Below, in pieces: positions 17,250 through 25,925 of a DNA stretch of 64,000 nt. The position numbers and the translations under genes were made by a program. How positions within the stretch are numbered: position 1 is the stretch's first letter; every line of letters begins with the position of its first letter. This DNA is from Streptococcus parauberis NCFD 2020. GTDB lineage: Bacteria > Bacillota > Bacilli > Lactobacillales > Streptococcaceae. The notes beneath the pieces were generated by a model. The model saw nothing but the letters and a program-made list of their open reading frames with translations, had not been told where the DNA came from and searched no databases. The stretch covers positions 2,100,481-2,164,480 of the forward strand of contig NZ_AEUT02000001.1 of assembly GCF_000187935.1 (NCBI RefSeq). Direction: 5' to 3'.

Positions 17250-18137
17250 CTAATTTTCTTCTTGAGCATTTGCTGAGTCAGCTTTAGGTTCGATTGGTGG
17301 TAAGACATCGACCTTTGGCTCTTTATATATAGGGTCAGATTTCTCTTCCTTGTCAGTTATTTCTTCAACTGGGACGGCTACTAGTTTATCATCTAGATGA
17401 CGGTAGAAATTAGCGCATGCAGTTGTGAAATATGGTGTAACGTAGAAGTATAGAAGACCCAAACTACAGAAAACTAGGATATACCAACCGATGAAACTTA
17501 ATTGTAAGAGGAAGAATTTCCATTTGTAACCTTTCATTAGTTCTTTACTTTTATCTATAGCAGATACTGCACCTTGGTAACTTTCTGTGACTGTTTGGTC
17601 GTATAAAACGTATTCTGCCATAGCGTAAGCCAGCTGGCGATTGATAGAAAGATATAGGCCTCCAAGCGCAATTGGTACCCCAATAAAGAGCAAGGCAATT
17701 GCCATAGCAGAAGCTCCCTCAGTTGTTAAGATAGTGTATCCGATGATTGACATGCTTAACCCAACGATGAAAATAATGATCCAGAGTAATAAGAGTAAGA
17801 AGCGCAAAAGGAACAAGCCAATCAATTTCCAGACAAGTTGACTAGAAAGTGTAATACTAGCATCTTGAAAGGAAACTTCAGTGCGACGGCCTCTGAGAAC
17901 TTGTAGCATGGTAAATGCTGCAGAAGTAATGAAGAATGCCGAAATAATATTGAGAATCAATGGAAAGAGGGAGGCTGCAAAAGTTGGTTCAACCCCTTGT
18001 CTTTGAAGTATCCCTTCACGGACTTGAATGAAAATTAAGGCAAATTGGATTAATATTGGAACAAGGAACAAGGCTGTTTTCCCAGGAAGTCCTTTCAAAG
18101 CTTGTTTTGCTTCTTTTTTTATTTGTGAAATTGACAT
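17250..18137 (-). CDS. DUF975 family membrane protein
   Basis: Integral membrane protein of 295 residues with about five to six hydrophobic helices; N-terminus MSISQIKKEAKQALKGLPGK is characteristic of DUF975 proteins. Function unknown. The C-terminal about 50 residues are hydrophilic and acidic (VEEITDKEEKSDPIYKEPKVD onward), probably cytoplasmic. RBS AAAGGAG on the minus strand; promoter TATAAT complement at 18153-18158. It is divergent from tgt. Confidence 0.8.
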   Translation of the reverse strand: MSISQIKKEAKQALKGLPGKTALFLVPILIQFALIFIQVREGILQRQGVEPTFAASLFPLILNIISAFFITSAAFTMLQVLRGRRTEVSFQDASITLSSQLVWKLIGLFLLRFLLLLLWIIIFIVGLSMSIIGYTILTTEGASAMAIALLFIGVPIALGGLYLSINRQLAYAMAEYVLYDQTVTESYQGAVSAIDKSKELMKGYKWKFFLLQLSFIGWYILVFCSLGLLYFYVTPYFTTACANFYRHLDDKLVAVPVEEITDKEEKSDPIYKEPKVDVLPPIEPKADSANAQEEN

Positions 18138-18152
18138 AGTTTCTCCTTTAAA

Positions 18153-18180
18153 TCATTATAACACAGTCTAATCAGATTAG
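18153..18180 (-). promoter_or_regulatory. promoter of the DUF975 gene with adjacent palindrome
   Basis: Minus-strand TATAAT lies at 18158-18153. Immediately upstream is the palindrome CTAATC-A-GATTAG (18168-18180), in the spacer or -35 region of that promoter, which makes it a candidate operator. The tgt promoter (TAGAAT at 18241-18246) fires the other way from the same 190-bp gap. Confidence 0.5.
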
Positions 18181-18295
18181 AAATAGACTCTGACTTGTAA
18201 AAATTTTGTCAGAACGTATGACAAGCTGATGTAAATTTGGTAGAATAATAAGGCTATACGATACAGATATTTGGCCTTTGCCAATTAATTAATAA

Positions 18296-19472
<1,177 letters not shown>

Positions 19473-19474
<2 letters not shown>

Positions 19475-19497
19475 ACAGAGCTAGTCTCTGTTTTTTT
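19473..19497 (+). terminator. terminator after tgt
   Basis: AAACAGAG / CTCTGTTT stem, five-base loop, seven T. Confidence 0.85.
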
Positions 19498-19579
19498 AGT
19501 GTCTTTTTGTTAACCTGTTTGAAAAATTGGGTTGACAGAATACCTAAAATTTTTTAAACTGACAAAGTAAGGAGAAGTG

Positions 19580-19891
19580 ATGATTATTTATGGATTGCAA
19601 TTAGATGCTGCAGGACGATGCCAGCATTATCACACCGAGCAAGATATTGTGGCACTAAAATGTCACGGCTGTCAGAAGTATTATGCATGCTACAAATGTC
19701 ATGATAGCTTAGAGGACCATCTTTTCCAAGCTAATCCAAGTTCGGAATGGTTCCCAGTTTTTTGTGGCATCTGTCAAACACCTTTGTCTCAAGAAAGTTA
19801 TGCTAAGGGGTACTGCCCTTCTTGCCTTAGTCAATTCAATCCCAAATGTCAACTTCACAAATCGATCTATTTTCAAAAGGAGACTTCATGA
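19580..19891 (+). CDS. CHY-type zinc finger protein
   Basis: A 103-residue cysteine/histidine-rich protein. Pattern CQHYH, then LKCHGCQKYYACYKCHDSLEDH, then CGICQTPL and CPSC: this is the CHY zinc-finger arrangement. Function in bacteria is not established. ATG 19580 with AAGGAG; promoter TTGACA (19532-19537), 17 bp, TAAACT (19555-19560). The last codons overlap the bioY start by four bases (ATGA), so the two are translationally coupled. Confidence 0.82.
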   Translation: MIIYGLQLDAAGRCQHYHTEQDIVALKCHGCQKYYACYKCHDSLEDHLFQANPSSEWFPVFCGICQTPLSQESYAKGYCPSCLSQFNPKCQLHKSIYFQKETS

Positions 19892-20436
19892 AAGATACAC
19901 GCACACTGACTCAAATTGCCTTGATGACAACCCTGATTATTGTCTTGGGCTTTATCCCGCCTATCCCACTTGGCTTTATCCCTGTCCCAATTGTTCTTCA
20001 AAACTTAGGGATTATGATGGCAGCCCTGCTATTAGGATGGAAAAAAGGAAGTATCTCAATATTCCTTTTCTTAATCATTAGTGTTTTCCTTCCAGCTTTT
20101 ACAGGAGGGAACACCTTGCTGCCAGTACTTGCTGGACCAACTGTCGGCTATGTCCTTTCTTGGCTCTTTGTGCCAATCCTATATAGCCTCTTTACAGCAA
20201 ATCAACCAACAAAAAAACCAGTTTGGATTTTCTTAGCTATTTTTCTTGCCGGCGTTCTTTGGGTTGACGTTTTGGGGTCAATTGGCCTAGCCTTCAAACT
20301 GGGCATGCCACTGAAAACAGCCTTATTATCTAACTTAGCTTTTGTACCTGGGGACACCATTAAAGCTATTTTGGCCTGTTTAGTAGCCAGTCGCGTCAAG
20401 GTAGAATCAACAAGTCCTAAAAAAAGCTTAGCCTAG
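19888..20436 (+). CDS. bioY: biotin transporter BioY (ECF S component)
   Basis: Substrate-binding membrane subunit of the energy-coupling-factor biotin importer; 182 residues, about six transmembrane helices, with family segments PPIPLGFIPVPIVLQNLGIM and FTGGNTLLPVLAGPTVGY. True start ATG 19888 (MKDTRTLTQIAL), with AAGGAG inside the upstream gene. A longer in-frame start at 19846 would read deep into the zinc-finger gene. No biotin biosynthesis gene is nearby; uptake dependence is likely. Confidence 0.9.
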   Translation: MKDTRTLTQIALMTTLIIVLGFIPPIPLGFIPVPIVLQNLGIMMAALLLGWKKGSISIFLFLIISVFLPAFTGGNTLLPVLAGPTVGYVLSWLFVPILYSLFTANQPTKKPVWIFLAIFLAGVLWVDVLGSIGLAFKLGMPLKTALLSNLAFVPGDTIKAILACLVASRVKVESTSPKKSLA

Positions 20437-20450
20437 TTGTCTCCTCAAAA

Positions 20451-20478
20451 CCAAAATTTATCAGATTTTGGTATAATA
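20451..20478 (+). promoter_or_regulatory. inverted repeat abutting the promoter of the MBL-fold gene
   Basis: CCAAAAT (20451-20457) and ATTTTGG (20465-20471) form a 7-bp inverted repeat ending two bases before the -10 box TATAAT (20473-20478). It could be an operator or, with weak U-tract, the end of bioY transcription. Confidence 0.45.
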
Positions 20479-20506
20479 TGAGGAAAAGAAGAAGGCAGGT
20501 AGACAG

Positions 20507-21286
20507 ATGAAAGTGACAACTTTAGGGTCTTGGGGAGGCTATCCCTATCAAGATGGTGGGACAACCTCTTATTTAATTACTGGTGACAATGGTTTTCAAC
20601 TGCTGATGGATGCTGGGAGCCGAGCTTTAAATGAATTAGAAAAAGAAATTAGTCCATTGGACTTAGATGCGGTCATCATCAGCCACTATCATCCGGATCA
20701 TGTTGCTGATTTAGGGGTGCTCAGACACTACCGTCAATTGTATCCAAAGCATTTGTGGGAACCCAAAGCCTTACCCATTTATGGTCATAATGAAGATCAA
20801 TTTGAGTTTGCGAAATTAACGTTGCCAGAGGTATCTGTTGGGATTGCCTATGATGTTACAGGGACACAATCAATTGGTCCTTTTGATATTGCTTTTATCA
20901 AAACGGTTCATCCAGTTGTTTGTTATGCTTTCCGGATTGTTGAGCGTAAAACTGGCCAAGTTTTTGTTTTCACGGGTGATACAGGTTACTTTGATGAATT
21001 AGCTGACTTTGCTCAAGGTGCGGATCTATTTCTGGCAGATGTTTATCTATATGAAGGAAATGAGAATCATTTCGCTCACCTAACGAGTAAAGAAGCAGGG
21101 CAAATTGCTCAGCAAGCTAGGGTTAAGAAACTTGTTTTAACCCATATGCCCCCTGTGGCACCGCAAGGGATTGACTCCGAAAACCATTTGGCCCTTTTAA
21201 AGGCTGAAACAGTGAAATATGCTGGGGCTATTCCTGTTGACTTGGCCATGCCACATCTGTCATGGGATTTGGGGTCGTTAAAGTAA
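20507..21286 (+). CDS. metallo-beta-lactamase-fold hydrolase (YhfI-like)
   Basis: 259-residue MBL-fold protein with the dinuclear zinc motif ISHYHPDHVADL near residue 57, a later histidine KTVHPVVCYAF, aspartate GDTGYF and LTHMPP. The pattern is closest to RNase Z-like/YhfI proteins; the substrate is not evident. Stop codon overlaps the tadA start by one base (TAATG), so the two genes form an operon. Confidence 0.82.
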   Translation: MKVTTLGSWGGYPYQDGGTTSYLITGDNGFQLLMDAGSRALNELEKEISPLDLDAVIISHYHPDHVADLGVLRHYRQLYPKHLWEPKALPIYGHNEDQFEFAKLTLPEVSVGIAYDVTGTQSIGPFDIAFIKTVHPVVCYAFRIVERKTGQVFVFTGDTGYFDELADFAQGADLFLADVYLYEGNENHFAHLTSKEAGQIAQQARVKKLVLTHMPPVAPQGIDSENHLALLKAETVKYAGAIPVDLAMPHLSWDLGSLK

Positions 21287-21795
21287 TGGAGTACAGTCTA
21301 GAAGAAAAAGAAAATTTTATGCGTGAGGCTCTTCGTGAGGCTGAGAAGTCATTAGCTAAGGAGGAAATTCCAATTGGCTGTGTGATTGTGAAGGATGGGC
21401 AAATCATTGGCCGGGGGCATAATGCGCGTGAGGAGTTAAATCAAGCCATTATGCATGCCGAAATGATGGCCATTAGTCAAGCAAATGCTCACGAAGGTAA
21501 TTGGCGCCTGCTTGAGACGACCATGTTTGTGACCATTGAACCCTGTGTCATGTGTAGTGGTGCTATTGGTCTGGCGCGAATTCCTAAGGTCATCTATGGT
21601 GCTGCAAATCAAAAATTCGGGGGTGCGCAAAGTCTCTATCAAATTTTGACCGATGAGCGTCTTAATCATCGTGTCGAACTTGAAACAGGTGTCTTAGAAG
21701 CTGACTGTGCAGCCATTATGCAATCTTTCTTTCGGCAAAATCGCTTGCGCAAAAAGGAAGCTAAACGACTAGCCCAAGAGGCTGAAAAGTCCTAA
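21286..21795 (+). CDS. tadA: tRNA-specific adenosine deaminase
   Basis: Deaminates A34 to inosine in tRNA-Arg(ACG). Zinc site HAEMMAI with the proton-shuttling glutamate, and PCVMCSGA, both typical. 169 residues from ATG 21286 (MEYSLEEKENFM), overlapping the previous stop; an in-frame start at 21262 inside the upstream gene is less likely. The SRP RNA gene follows about 40 bp downstream, the usual streptococcal order. Confidence 0.93.
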   Translation: MEYSLEEKENFMREALREAEKSLAKEEIPIGCVIVKDGQIIGRGHNAREELNQAIMHAEMMAISQANAHEGNWRLLETTMFVTIEPCVMCSGAIGLARIPKVIYGAANQKFGGAQSLYQILTDERLNHRVELETGVLEADCAAIMQSFFRQNRLRKKEAKRLAQEAEKS

Positions 21796-21832
21796 CTTGC
21801 AATAATACCAATTTATGTTACAATATAATTCG

Positions 21833-21905
21833 GAGCAACACTTGTGCGTGAAGTGGGTCAGGGGAGGAATCCAGCAGCCCTAAGCGATTTCAGGTGTGTG
21901 CTCTT
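21833..21905 (+). ncRNA. ffs: small signal recognition particle RNA (4.5S-type)
   Basis: Contains the invariant SRP helix 8 core GTCAGGGGAGGAATCCAGCA and its partner GCAGCCCTAAGC, flanked by closing strands GAGCA...ACAC and GTGTGTGCTC. Short (about 75 nt) bacterial type without an Alu domain. A TATAAT box at 21824-21829 precedes it and a T-run follows. Confidence 0.93.
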
Positions 21906-21990
21906 TTTTTGAAAAAAATAAGGTAAAAAGCACAAAAAATTCACTACCTATGTTATACTTTAATTGAAATTTTTAATATTTTAGTTTGCG

Positions 21991-22446
21991 TTAGAACTGT
22001 TGCCTCAGTCCTAGCGCTTTTGTTTTGTTGTAAGTTTGATGGGTGGATAAAACACTGTAAATAATGCGAAGTAATTTTTGTGCACATGCAATGACTGCTT
22101 TCATCTTACTTCCTCGTTGGGAAATTCTACTATATAGTGAAGAAAAAGCCTTGTCTTTAGAGTGTGCAGCAATCATTCCTGACATGGTTAAAGCCTGCTT
22201 AATATACGGGTTTTCTTGTGTGATATGTGATGATTTCTTAATTCCTGCGCTTACATAAGAACCAGGACAAAGCCCAGCCCAAGAAGTTAAATGTCCATCT
22301 GTTTGAAAAGCCTCTACATTTGGACCGATTTCAGCTAAAACAGTGGCAGCACAGTGTTCACTAACACCTGGAATTGTTACTAAAAGTTCATATTCTGTTT
22401 GAAAATGTAGAGTAATATATGGCACTGCATCCAATAAATGAGACAC
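21991..22446 (-). pseudogene. IS110-family transposase, C-terminal fragment
   Basis: Reads as the C-terminal Transposase_20 domain: TIPGVSEHCAATVLAEIG, then LTSWAGLCPGSYVSAGIKKSS holding the catalytic-serine region. About 150 residues. The matching N-terminal half is at 22598-22963 on the same strand, but the middle of the protein (about 150 residues, inferred from family length) is missing and replaced by an IS3 fragment. Not functional. Confidence 0.85.
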
Positions 22447-22450
22447 AAGA

Positions 22451-22597
22451 AAAACACTCCTGTAGAATTCTAGTAAAATAGAATCAGGAGTGTTTTATTA
22501 TGGTCAAAAAAGCTTACTCGTTAGAAACCAAATTAGCCTGTATTGAAATGAAGAAATCAGGTAAGCCCGAAAAAGTTATTATGGATAGACTTGGAAT
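22451..22597 (+). mobile_element. IS3-family fragment (5' end, start of orfA)
   Basis: A perfect 12-bp inverted repeat AAAACACTCCTG / CAGGAGTGTTTT (22451-22462, 22485-22496) is followed by ATG 22500 and about 33 codons, MVKKAYSLETKLACIEMKKS onward, the start of an IS3-family OrfA helix-turn-helix. Similarity stops after MDRLG, where IS110 sequence resumes; the chimeric frame ends at 22634. It lies inside, and opposite to, the IS110 transposase. Confidence 0.75.
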
Positions 22598-22963
22598 GTA
22601 TGAGGGGGCAATCAGACCACATCTGCCTAGTTGAGCAATCCACTCAGCATCTTTCATGTCGGTCTTACGACCAGGCACATTCTTGATATGTTGAGGATTG
22701 GCAAGTACAAGAGTTAGCATATTAGAATCCGAAAAGATATTGAAAAGTGGTAGCCAGTATTGACCGGTGCTCTCAAAGAATACGTGCGACACATGGTTTT
22801 CTTCCAGCCAAGCCATAGCTTTCCGAAGAGAAAGGGTCGTTGTACCAAACTTCTTTTGGACTTTCTTAGGTTTGTTAGTATCTAGTGGACCATCAAGGAT
22901 ACAACAAACAATTGATTTCTGATGGACAACAATGCCACAACAGGTTTCAATCATGACTTCCAT
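22598..22963 (-). pseudogene. IS110-family transposase, N-terminal fragment
   Basis: N-terminal RuvC-like (DEDD) domain: ETCCGIVVHQKSIVCCILDG, FESTGQYW, NPQHIKNVPGRKTDMKDAEW. In IS110 transposases the first motif normally reads GIDV; here the catalytic aspartate is a valine (codon GTT, one base from GAT). ATG 22963 keeps a good AGGAGG site. Truncated at IPS, where the IS3 piece begins. Confidence 0.85.
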
Positions 22964-22977
22964 AGTAAAAACCTCCT

Positions 22978-23145
22978 GTTATCTATTGAACAATAGGAAC
23001 AAGAGGATTCTAGTGATTTTATTTTCACGCTCAAGGCGTAGTCGAGTTGTCTCAGGGATCTTGTTCATCCAGTTTTTTGTACGAGCTAGGCAAATCTCCA
23101 TTAAAGACCTCGGATTTGTACTGTTCACCTTAATTATAAGCTAAA
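22978..23145 (-). other. IS110 upstream non-coding end
   Basis: The stretch before the IS110 start has no gene. In IS110-group elements the non-coding end before the transposase encodes the bridge RNA that guides recombination, so a relic of it may be here. I cannot define its ends or the element boundary. The rest of the gap up to 23352 holds only the inverted repeat at 23223-23278 and A/T-rich DNA. Confidence 0.4.
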
Positions 23146-23222
23146 CGGTTTTTTCTGTCATAAGTTAGCAGGTGGAACCTGCTTAGAGTTTTTTGTTTGA
23201 ATAAATAAGCCGCAAAAATTAG

Positions 23223-23278
23223 ACAAAGAATCTAACTTTTTTGAGTTTTCTACTATATTAATAGTAGATATTCTTTGT
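23223..23278. repeat. nested inverted repeat upstream of the surface-protein locus
   Basis: Inner arms TCTACTAT (23249-23256) and ATAGTAGA (23261-23268) with a four-base loop lie inside outer arms ACAAAGAAT (23223-23231) and ATTCTTTGT (23270-23278). It could form a branched hairpin or cruciform. No T-run follows, so it is not an obvious terminator. Confidence 0.6.
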
Positions 23279-23352
23279 GAAAATTTTGTTCTCAAATAAG
23301 AAAATAATATTATATTAAAAATTTAAAATTTAGAGCTGATTATTAAAAATTG

Positions 23353-23361
23353 TGATATAAT
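23353..23361 (+). promoter_or_regulatory. extended -10 promoter of the surface-protein locus
   Basis: TGA-TATAAT (TG at 23353, TATAAT 23356-23361) about 40 bases before the thioredoxin-like gene. No convincing -35 box, as usual for extended -10 promoters. It is the only clear promoter I see before the three co-directional genes that follow. Confidence 0.6.
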
Positions 23362-23402
23362 TAAAATGAGTAAACTAGATTTAAATGGGGGAGAGTGTAC
23401 AT

Positions 23403-23963
23403 TTGAAGAAATATACTGGTTTTATTATGCTATCAGTATTATTGATAGCTTTAACTGCGGGCTTATCTATTACTGTTTTAACATCTCGAAATGAGAAAAA
23501 AGCTGAGGACAAAACGGTAACCGCAAAATATTTTGAAGGTAAAGAGCTACCAATATTTAAAATGACTACTACTGATGGGAAAATCATTGATTCACAAGGT
23601 TTAGAAGGTAAGCCGACAGTGATTATGGAGTGGGCAAGTTGGTGTCCTCATTGTCAAGATGCTATGCCCATTATGAATAAAAAGTATTTGAAATATAAAG
23701 ATAAAGTTAACTTCGTATTCCTAAACGCGAATGGTTCATCTAACGGTGTAGAAACAAAAGAAAAAGCAGCTAAATATATCAAAGATAAAAATTATCAAAT
23801 ACCTTTTGTTTATGATATGAATATGGAGTCATCTGATTTGTTAAAAGTTGACTCAGTACCTACTTATTTTTTTGTTGACAAATCTGGGAAAGTACAAAAT
23901 GTTACAACAGCTGATTTAACATCTGATGATGTTGAGAAGCTTTTGGCTAAAATAATGTCTTAA
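23403..23963 (+). CDS. membrane-anchored thioredoxin-like (TlpA-type) protein
   Basis: Thiol-disulfide oxidoreductase fold, about 186 residues. An N-terminal hydrophobic segment (GFIMLSVLLIALTAGLSITVL) places the domain outside the membrane. The active site ASWCPHCQDAMP is a CXXC of TlpA/ResA style; the cis-proline VPTYFFVD is present. Start is probably TTG 23403 (then KKYTGF), with GGGGAG about ten bases upstream; an in-frame ATG at 23385 overlaps that site. Whether it oxidises, reduces or isomerises disulfides is not visible. Its downstream neighbour, a giant adhesin, has exactly two cysteines, which suggests a dedicated substrate. Confidence 0.85.
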   Translation: MKKYTGFIMLSVLLIALTAGLSITVLTSRNEKKAEDKTVTAKYFEGKELPIFKMTTTDGKIIDSQGLEGKPTVIMEWASWCPHCQDAMPIMNKKYLKYKDKVNFVFLNANGSSNGVETKEKAAKYIKDKNYQIPFVYDMNMESSDLLKVDSVPTYFFVDKSGKVQNVTTADLTSDDVEKLLAKIMS

Positions 23964-23992
23964 AATTTAGAGATATAAATGGGGAAAGTTTT

Positions 23993-25858
23993 ATGGAGAG
24001 AAAATTAATTCGTGTAACGAAGACTTCAGTAGTATCGTTACTATCAGTGACAGCATTGAGTCAATTTGTCGTTGTTCACGCTGATACTACATCAACTACT
24101 GATGCAGCATCAGCTCCTCAAGAGTCAGCAGTAGTAGTTCCGAGTTCGTCGGATCCAGTAGTATCTGAAAATAATACACCGGCAGAAATGACTACTGACT
24201 CTGTGGTAACAACAGCGGTCGATGCACCAGCAACAACATATACATTAGTGCCTGAGGAAACACCAGCTATGTCCGCGCCGGTTGTATTGGCCGCAGAAAC
24301 AGATCCACCAGTGGATGAAGACATTCCTAATTTGGAAGAGGAACAGCAAATTAAGAATGTGAACGATACTTTAGACATGATCGTAGAATTTTATAATTCA
24401 GGTGGTGTGGTAGATGCTCAAGCTGTATTTGAAGATTCTGCTTCCGATTTTGCTGCAATCAATAACATTGTTGATATGGTTGCATCAAAAAAAGCATTAT
24501 TACAACGAATTGAAGATGTTAGAGCGCTAATTTATGGAACAACGCCAACACCAGTTGTTACTACAAGAGTTGAAGCTATTCCAATGACAACAACTTATGT
24601 TGCGGATCCTAATGCCACAGCAGGTGTACAAACAGTGACAACAGCTGGAAAAGATGGTGTTAAGACTTATACAACGACAAATGGAGTTGAAGATAAGGGT
24701 GTTATCACGACCCCAATGACTCCAAAAGTTGTGAGCGTCGGAACTAAATCATTAGTCGTCACAGAGGCAGTTGTAGCCCCAGCTGACATTGAACAAGCAG
24801 ATGCGACCTTGGAAAAAGGGCAACGTGTTCTGGTTAGTCCAGCAAAAGATGGCAGCAAAACAAGCACAACGACATATAGTTTAGATACAAGTACAGGTAA
24901 AGTCACAGCCAATACGCCAACCGTTACGACGGTAGCGGGACAAGCAGCTGTCTACCGAGTAGGAACTAAAGATCTAGTTGTTACACCAGTTGTTACTACA
25001 AGAACTGAAGTTATTCCAATGACAATAACTTATGTTGCGGATCCTAATGCCACAGCAGGTGTACAAACAGTAACAACAGCTGGGAGTGATGGTGAAAAAC
25101 TCTATACAACAACAAACGGTGTTGAAGATGCTGGAGTTGTCACTAAGGTCATGGTTGCCCAAGTGATCAGCGTCGGAACTAAACCATTAGTCGTCACAGA
25201 GGCAGTTGTAGCCCCAGCTGACATTGAACAAGCAGATGCAACCTTGGAAAAAGGGCAACGTGTTCTGGTTAGTCCAGCAAAAGATGGCAGCAAAACAAGC
25301 ACAACGACATATAGTTTAGATACAAGTACAGGTAAAGTCACAGCTAATACGCCAACCGTTACGACGGTAGCGGGACAAGCAGCTGTCTACCGAGTAGGAA
25401 CTAAAGCAGTATCAGAGGTATTCACAGAAGTAGTTACAAAAACAATACCTTTTAAGACTATTGAAATAAATAGCTCCAACTTAGAAAAAGGTAAAACAAA
25501 AATTCTTAAACAAGGCTTAAATGGTCTTGGAAAAATTACATATCGTATCGTCAAAGTTAATGGTGTTGAAATTTCTAGGGAAGTTATTTCTGAAGAATTG
25601 CTCCAAGTTCCAAAAGATCAGTTAATTGAAATAGGAACAAAAACAGCAACTATTCCACCATCAAATACAAACAAATTAAATGATAATAAAGAAAATAAAA
25701 AAACTGTTTTATCAAATAGTGAGTTTGTAGTGACGAAACAAAAAGAGAGACAATTACCTGAATCAGGTGATAGTAAATCAGTAGTAGCATTAATAAGTGG
25801 AATGCTTATCACAATAGTTTCAACATTGATGTTAAAAATGAGTAGAAGAAAAGAATGA
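23993..25858 (+). CDS. LPXTG-type (LPESG) surface protein with G5-domain repeats
   Basis: Sortase-anchored protein of 621 residues. Signal peptide 1 to about 31 (VVSLLSVTALSQFVVVHA), a Thr/Ser/Pro/Ala-rich region to about residue 105, a short helical part, then five G5-like modules, each ending in VGTK or IGTK (about 185-545). G5 domains occur in surface adhesins and hydrolases and can bind N-acetylglucosamine or zinc. C-terminal LPESG, hydrophobic helix and KMSRRKE. No catalytic domain and no cysteine. A 435-bp DNA unit encoding two G5 modules is tandemly duplicated. It lies 29 bp after the thioredoxin-like gene. Confidence 0.88.
   Translation: MERKLIRVTKTSVVSLLSVTALSQFVVVHADTTSTTDAASAPQESAVVVPSSSDPVVSENNTPAEMTTDSVVTTAVDAPATTYTLVPEETPAMSAPVVLAAETDPPVDEDIPNLEEEQQIKNVNDTLDMIVEFYNSGGVVDAQAVFEDSASDFAAINNIVDMVASKKALLQRIEDVRALIYGTTPTPVVTTRVEAIPMTTTYVADPNATAGVQTVTTAGKDGVKTYTTTNGVEDKGVITTPMTPKVVSVGTKSLVVTEAVVAPADIEQADATLEKGQRVLVSPAKDGSKTSTTTYSLDTSTGKVTANTPTVTTVAGQAAVYRVGTKDLVVTPVVTTRTEVIPMTITYVADPNATAGVQTVTTAGSDGEKLYTTTNGVEDAGVVTKVMVAQVISVGTKPLVVTEAVVAPADIEQADATLEKGQRVLVSPAKDGSKTSTTTYSLDTSTGKVTANTPTVTTVAGQAAVYRVGTKAVSEVFTEVVTKTIPFKTIEINSSNLEKGKTKILKQGLNGLGKITYRIVKVNGVEISREVISEELLQVPKDQLIEIGTKTATIPPSNTNKLNDNKENKKTVLSNSEFVVTKQKERQLPESGDSKSVVALISGMLITIVSTLMLKMSRRKE
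24551..25405 (+). repeat. tandem 435-bp repeat coding for G5-module pairs
   Basis: Two copies, about 24551-24985 and 24986-25405. The second half (24734-24970 versus 25169-25405) differs at only 3 of 237 positions, while the first half is more diverged. Unequal crossing-over can change the number of G5 pairs. Confidence 0.85.
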
Positions 25859-25925
25859 ATTAGTTTTAAATGGAGAGTAATAAGAGATGGAGGGTGATAT
25901 AAATCACCTTTCAGTGGGGAGAGAA

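Noticed and set aside
22932..23144. Plus-strand reading frame of 70 codons opposite the IS110 start
   Set aside because: No ribosome site, starts inside the antisense of the transposase and has no recognisable domain; a shadow of IS110 sequence.
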